A model generated the notes under the pieces. The model was not told the origin of the DNA, did no database searches, and saw only the letters and a list, made by a program, of their open reading frames with translations. Below are positions 59,373 through 64,000 of a stretch of 64,000 nucleotides of DNA, one piece after another. The DNA comes from Prochilodus magdalenae (lineage: Eukaryota > Chordata > Actinopteri > Characiformes > Prochilodontidae), in assembly GCA_024036415.1 (NCBI GenBank), contig JAMWET010003064.1:167501-231500 (forward strand). The letters run 5' to 3'. Within the stretch, counting starts at the first letter, position 1. Each line of letters begins with the position of its first letter. The translations under genes were made by a program, and so were the position numbers.

Positions 59373-61098
59373 CTTCCGTTGGCTGTTTGCTGTTTGGACA
59401 GCAGTCGGTGGGGTGCATCAAAACCTTTTACCAGGGAACGTGGGGGCTGCGGACCCCAAACCTTCATTGCCTTAAACTAAAGCTCAGTTCCACAATACTT
59501 AAGTGGCTATTAGCATTATTAGCTTCACTAACCTCATACAGAAGCACCCAGCAAAAACCAAATGCCATGGCTAATCAGCTACATTCAGTGGTGGCTAATG
59601 TGTAAATGTGATTTCTGGTCGAGCATGTAATTGAGATTGTGTCAGGTGTGTGATTCAGGCTGAGATGAGATTTAGGGGACAGTGATCTTAACATAGTAAC
59701 CAGGTTGGCCTGAAAGTAATCAATGTCAACTATTCCATTCTTCAATGCCACATTCCCACTGATTCTCTACCGTCACATCTCCCAAAGATCAAATCTGGGC
59801 TAAACACATGGATTTGTAGACCTCTGTAACAGTTGCTCTTGTTGTCAGCTACATGATGAGACTTTCTGCAGCTGTGAAACATGGTGGAGGGAGCTTCATA
59901 GTATGGGGCTACCTTGTAGTCTGGGCAGCCATCATTGAGGTGCATCAAAACATTTTTGCAGGGGATGTAAGGGTTGTAGTCCCCTAACTTAAGCTTCATT
60001 TTCCAAAATTTTACAAACCGTCAATTTACAAGTGATAGATTTCATATTTTGCCTAATTAAGTATATTTTTAGTGAGTTTTTTTATTTTATCAGAATGTCA
60101 TACAATGTCAGACACCACACAAGCAAACCTATTTCGGCGTGGTCAACAGGACTTGGGTCATTTACATTACATATGTTAAACCACTGGCTATTAGCATTAT
60201 TAGCCTCATTTACCTCACACCTCCTGTGCAAAGCTAAAGAAGCAACCAGCCAAATGCTATGGCTAATCAGCTGCATTCGGTGGTGACCATTGTGTAAATG
60301 TGATTTTTGGCTAAGCTTGTTTTTGAGATTGTATCAGGTGTGTAATTCAGGCTAGGACAAGATCTAGGGTACAGTGACCTTAACATGATAACCAGGGTGG
60401 CCTGAAAGTAATCAATGCAACCTAGTTCAGTCTTCATCCAATCCAACTTTCGAGATTCATGTTCAAATGTCACATTCCCCCCATGCTTTAAATCTCTTTA
60501 GAACTATTGTTTCAGTCACAGCCCCCAAAGATCAAATCTGGGCTAAACACAAGGCCTTTGCAACAGTCGCTGTTGTAGTCAATTACACAGTGATAGTTTC
60601 CAACAATAATGAATGAACAGACTGATTTTACAGCTTTGTAAATTAGCCAACAGTGGATGTTCTCCTGCTTGTAGATCTTATCATTTAAATGGGATCGTCT
60701 GGAGATGGTAGCTACTGGTAATTATCTATGTCTGACATGGATCACTGACACTGAGAGTAGCAATCAGTAACATAAAACAGGAAAGGGAACGAGAGAAGCA
60801 AGCCTGGATAAAGTTCAACCAGAGAAGCTAATATTCGATCTGCAGTGTGTAGAAACTGCGTTTTTGAATGGTTTCCAACCAAACGTTGGTCTTAAGTATA
60901 TGTGTGCTTTGGTTTCCTGACTTGGATTTGTGTTCAGCTTGGTAAGATGGGCTTGATTCTATGAATCTCAAGATTGGCTTGTTGGACCTTAGTGGTTAGT
61001 TCCTCTTAGTAGTTTCAGGTTAGCCTGACAATTTAAGAAGGTAGCCACCTTTGAAATCAGTGTGCTTGTGTTTCTTGACATACTTTTTAAAATTTGCA

Positions 61099-61479
61099 GT
61101 TGGTTGTCACATGCTTCTTAACGCTATCTTCTCCTACCTGTGTGTATACAATCAAATTATAAATCGCTCTGGGTTAGAATGCCTGCCAAATACAGAACAT
61201 GTAAATGCACACACACTAACACACCGCCACACTAATAGCACCTACTCTGTGGTGGTTATTTGGGGTCCTGGGCCGGGTAAAAGAGGGATAGCAAATTGAG
61301 TTTTTGAGCTACACACATAAATAAGTAATCTTAATCACTGCCAAACTAATATCTGCAATATTTCCCTCAGTTAATTGATTAATATACAAGATATTCATCA
61401 TTAGTTGGATGCCTTGTCATCATTACCAAGCTGTGTTTTGTTGACTGTCCCTGACCTGCCAACGGAAGAACAGATTTCA
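61099..61479 (+). repeat. 376-bp recent duplicate, copy 2
   Basis: Differs from copy 1 by only about a dozen substitutions along its length, with the boundaries TTGGTTGTCAC and CGGAAGAACAGATTTC. The flanks are unrelated to copy 1's flanks. Confidence 0.9.
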
Positions 61480-62351
61480 AGACCAACTGTGCAAAATCAC
61501 AATTTCTGCGAATGTGTGCCTGTTTACTGTGAGTGTCAGTTCCTGCATGGTGCCTGGATAAACTGACTGTACTCATCTACCAAAAGGACACAAAGAATCA
61601 ATGTATGACACAAAGACTGAGAGCACCCTTACTGTCTAGTTAACTGTCTGCTGACAGCAGTCCAAAAGTCAAGACGGAACAGCACGACACAACAGCAGGA
61701 TCTGTCTACGCTTAGGAATGATGTCCGATCAGTAGAACAAATGCCAAACCAACGGGAATTCCGAACCCTTTTGACCTTTACTGCTGTGCGATAATACTTG
61801 AGTTTCTCTTCCTCTTGACAGCAGACCATCCTTGGACCCACATCAGCCTGAACATCAGATGCTGGAACGTCATGTGTTTCCTGAGCTCGAAACGTTCCAT
61901 CATCTTATTTTGCACTTAAGAAAAAAATGACTGGACTGTGTCGGAATCCATCAGGACTAGGAGGCAGTGCAAACAGCGTGTTTGGGAAGTAGTAAAACCC
62001 AGTGAGTATTACAAGAAGGCTTTCCTGATCTTCCCCTTATTTGATTTACAAGGGAATCCAATTACACGGGATAATAATCAATATTAAATGGTCATTGAAA
62101 AGCAGTAGGTGTGTACACAGGCATTTTGAGAGATTCCAAGCGTAACACAACCTGAGCATCACTGAAACCTGATACCTAACCTAGAAAAACATGAAAATCA
62201 GATCAATGTCAACCGATACTCAAAATTAAAGTATTGGATCAGGTTTGGAGCGCTAAATATCCAGATCAGGACATCCTTAGTTAATGTACGATTCTAATAA
62301 ATGTTCAAATATCGTCTTAGCAACTTGTGTAATGCTACATTCCTCTTTCAG
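61480..62351. other. No gene seen
   Basis: Spacer between the 376-bp duplicate and the L2 LINE; no exon or element recognised. Confidence 0.5.
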
Positions 62352-63155
62352 GAAGCCACCCAGCTGCTGGTTCAGTCACTGGTCATTTCAAGGCTACACT
62401 ACTGCAACTCACTCCTGGCTGGTCTTCCTCTTTGGGCCATCAGGCCCCTGCAACTGATCCAGAACGCAGCAGCTCGACCCATCTTTAATCTTCCAAAGTT
62501 CACCCACGTGACTCCACTGCTGCGTTCCCTTCACTGGCTTCCTGTTGCTGCCCGCATCAGATTTAAAACTCTGACGCCTACAAAGCCAAGAATGGACCAG
62601 CGCCTCCCTACCTTATGGCAATGGTGAAGAGTCGATCTGTACTTCGAGCCCTTCCAGCTTCAAGTACAACTTTGACTCGAACCGCCATCCCTGAAAACAC
62701 TTGGAGGACAAGCGTCCAGACTCTTCTCTGTCCTGTCTCCCAGATGGTGGAATAAACTGCCACTGGGCGTCCGAACAGCCAAGTCTCTCGGGGTCTTCAA
62801 ACGCAGACTAAAGACCCATCTCTTCGTAATGCACTTAAGTGAGTGAGCTCTAGTAGAGGTGTAAGTTATGTGTGTATGTACTTCTGTTGTGTTGCACTTA
62901 TAATGACCTTTCCTTTTCTATAGTTATGAGCGCTGGGCTGGGGTTGCCAGGTAGTGCTCTTTTTGCTTTATACATGTGTGTATTAATCTCTAGGTATCAG
63001 CACTGGCCCCCTGTTTGGGCAGTGTCTGAGCTCATGGTGAGTTTTAGGCTCTTCCTGTACTAGCTGGAATACTATCCAACGGAACACTAAGCACGGTTGT
63101 GAGTCGCTCTGGATAAGAGCGTCTGCTAAATGCCTTAAATGTAAATGTAAATGTA
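62352..63155 (+). mobile_element. 5'-truncated L2-type LINE, longer copy
   Basis: The frame opens EATQLLVQSLVISRLHYCNS, passes LIQNAAARPIFNLPKF and reaches TPLLRSLHWLPVAARIRFKT, then breaks: a small deletion after AAAACTCTGACG shifts the frame relative to the 9219 copy. The 3' end has the same GTCGCTCTGGATAAGAGCGT motif and an AAATGTAAATGTAAATGTA tail. The two copies align through their whole overlap, so they belong to one family. Confidence 0.8.
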
Positions 63156-63352
63156 CATTAAGTGCATGAAGCTACAACACCACTATATGCACTATATAAT
63201 TGCTACCCATCTCTAGGTTATAACTAAATATAAGATCACAGAAGCCCAGGAGATGCTAAAGTACACTTAATTCCCCTCATGATTAATGTACTGAATGTGT
63301 GCTAGTTTAATATATTATCTATGTACATAGTATGCAAAATATATGCTTCATA

Positions 63353-63735
63353 TACACTCAATAGTTGCATCCAGAAAGAATCAGCCGACAGGCATTAAAC
63401 TTGGTGGGTAGTTTCATCATAAGACATCATAAGACATTCGAATAACTCCGGTTTCATAGTCATCCATGCATATGACATACGTATACGCCAGACTGTCATG
63501 GAGCCTTCAGTGATGAAGCCAGTTGTTGGAGGGCCTGGTGTCCCTCCACCACATCTGGCATCTTGCCTTGGCGGTCGAACTCCAAACTGAGAGACACTTC
63601 TTCTGTATGTGTAGCTCAATAAATATTACCCATATCAGAATATACATTTCATCATGTCCTGTTCCTGGTAACATTTATCTTCCTTCCCAATAGCACTGCA
63701 GTCCCACACTTCCTTCTGGGTTTTGGGTGTGTTTA
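63353..63735 (+). mobile_element. Tc1-like family B, strongly deleted copy
   Basis: Left end TACACTCAATAGTTGCATCC, inner CTTGGTGGGTAG, a short core (GCCAGACTGTCATGGAGCC, GGCCTGGTGTCCCTCCACC), then the right-end block GTTCCTGGTAACATTTATCT and CTTCCTTCTGGG. Only about 380 bp remain, which makes it MITE-like. Confidence 0.8.
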
Positions 63736-63844
63736 GATTTAGATAGGAAAGAAAAAACTAGGATCAGGACACCCCGAGTTGTTCTCAGTACCGTGTGTGA
63801 TTCAAAGCGTACTATGGTTTGGCAAAACTGTGTCGGACCACCAT

Positions 63845-64000
63845 GTTTTTCAATGCGACATGACATCTCGACATGGAGTTTTAAAGGTTCCTAATGGTGT
63901 CCTGCCATAACCGCTCTCATGGAGCTTGAATATTCCCATGCAGTTCCTGCAGACTGTGTGGCAGGGGTGGAGGTAGAGTGACACCAGGCCCACCGTTTGG
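63845..64000 (-). mobile_element. Tc1-like family B, partial at the window edge
   Basis: Reverse-oriented blocks (ATCTCGACATGGAGTTTTAA, GGTTCCTAATGGTGTCCTGC, GTTCCTGCAGACTGTGTGGC) match the C-terminal part of family B and continue past the window end. It lies about 110 bp from the previous copy, in opposite orientation. Confidence 0.7.

Larger units (their letters stand above)
56940..60610 (+). repeat. Tandem chimeric repeat containing Tc1/mariner fragments
   Basis: Three units, each opening with a transposase-like AAVKHGGGSFxVWGYF segment (56953, 58937, 59862). A common block follows: GGCTATTAGCATTATTAG, GATAACCAGGGTGGCCTGAA, then AAATCTGGGCTAAACACA. Common blocks lie at 57070-57500, 59505-59860 and 60175-60600. 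The KHGGGSxxVWG motif precedes the second catalytic Asp in Tc1/mariner enzymes. Unit 1 is truncated and unit 2 is interrupted by a 376-bp insert. No open frame spans a unit. Confidence 0.65.

Overview
The window reads as intronic DNA from a ray-finned fish, probably an otophysan; this is inferred from the repeat families, not from a marker gene. It has no bacterial-style gene density. The only convincing host coding sequence is one 175-bp exon on the minus strand (56648-56822). It encodes the second half of an I-set immunoglobulin domain and has good splice sites. Its sequence matches what I know of MDGA proteins (MAM domain-containing GPI-anchored cell-surface proteins that bind neuroligins). 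No other exon was recognised, so most of the window is probably the large introns on either side: at least 56 kb downstream and 7 kb upstream.

The rest is a layered transposon landscape. Tc1/mariner-type elements dominate. One family has two copies of the same internally deleted derivative (4905-5430, 16582-17118). A second has nine decayed copies (7394, 10513, 18322, 19688, 22306, 39759, 42677, 63353, 63845); several share a deletion through the catalytic domain. Other Tc1 fragments lie at 10080, 24657, 26545, 46457 and within 56953-60610. A roughly 250-bp MITE with TIRs reading CGTCGCTGTCCAAAG occurs five times, always beside TA-rich DNA. A palindromic MITE at 33900 runs straight into a 1.2-kb minisatellite. 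Retroelements are L2-type LINE ends (9219, 62352), a tRNA-derived SINE family ending in the same tail as the L2 copies (27296, 51485, 51636, 53721), other LINE 3' ends, and LTR remnants. Two solo LTRs have target-site duplications, and one relic keeps an 18-nt primer-binding site matching the 3' end of tRNA-Leu.

Layout: 1-12 kb has old DNA transposons, a solo LTR and LINE ends. 12-24 kb has an LTR relic, a MITE inside an AT microsatellite, nested DNA transposons, three Tc1 copies and a solo LTR. 24-34 kb is relatively quiet, with a SINE, a nested MITE and a homeodomain-site-rich stretch. 34-36 kb is the minisatellite. 37-43 kb has a Gypsy-like LTR, AT-rich tandem repeats and a rearranged Tc1 element. 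44-45 kb is AT microsatellite with a cruciform-prone inverted repeat. 48-50.4 kb is a 2-kb CT-rich tandem array. 51-56 kb has SINEs and a two-level satellite. 56.6-61.5 kb holds the exon beside a tandemly duplicated chimeric repeat. 62-64 kb has an L2 LINE and two Tc1 copies.

Several low-repeat stretches look like conserved non-coding DNA, but that needs cross-species alignment. I found no CRISPR array, rRNA, functional tRNA gene or intact transposase.
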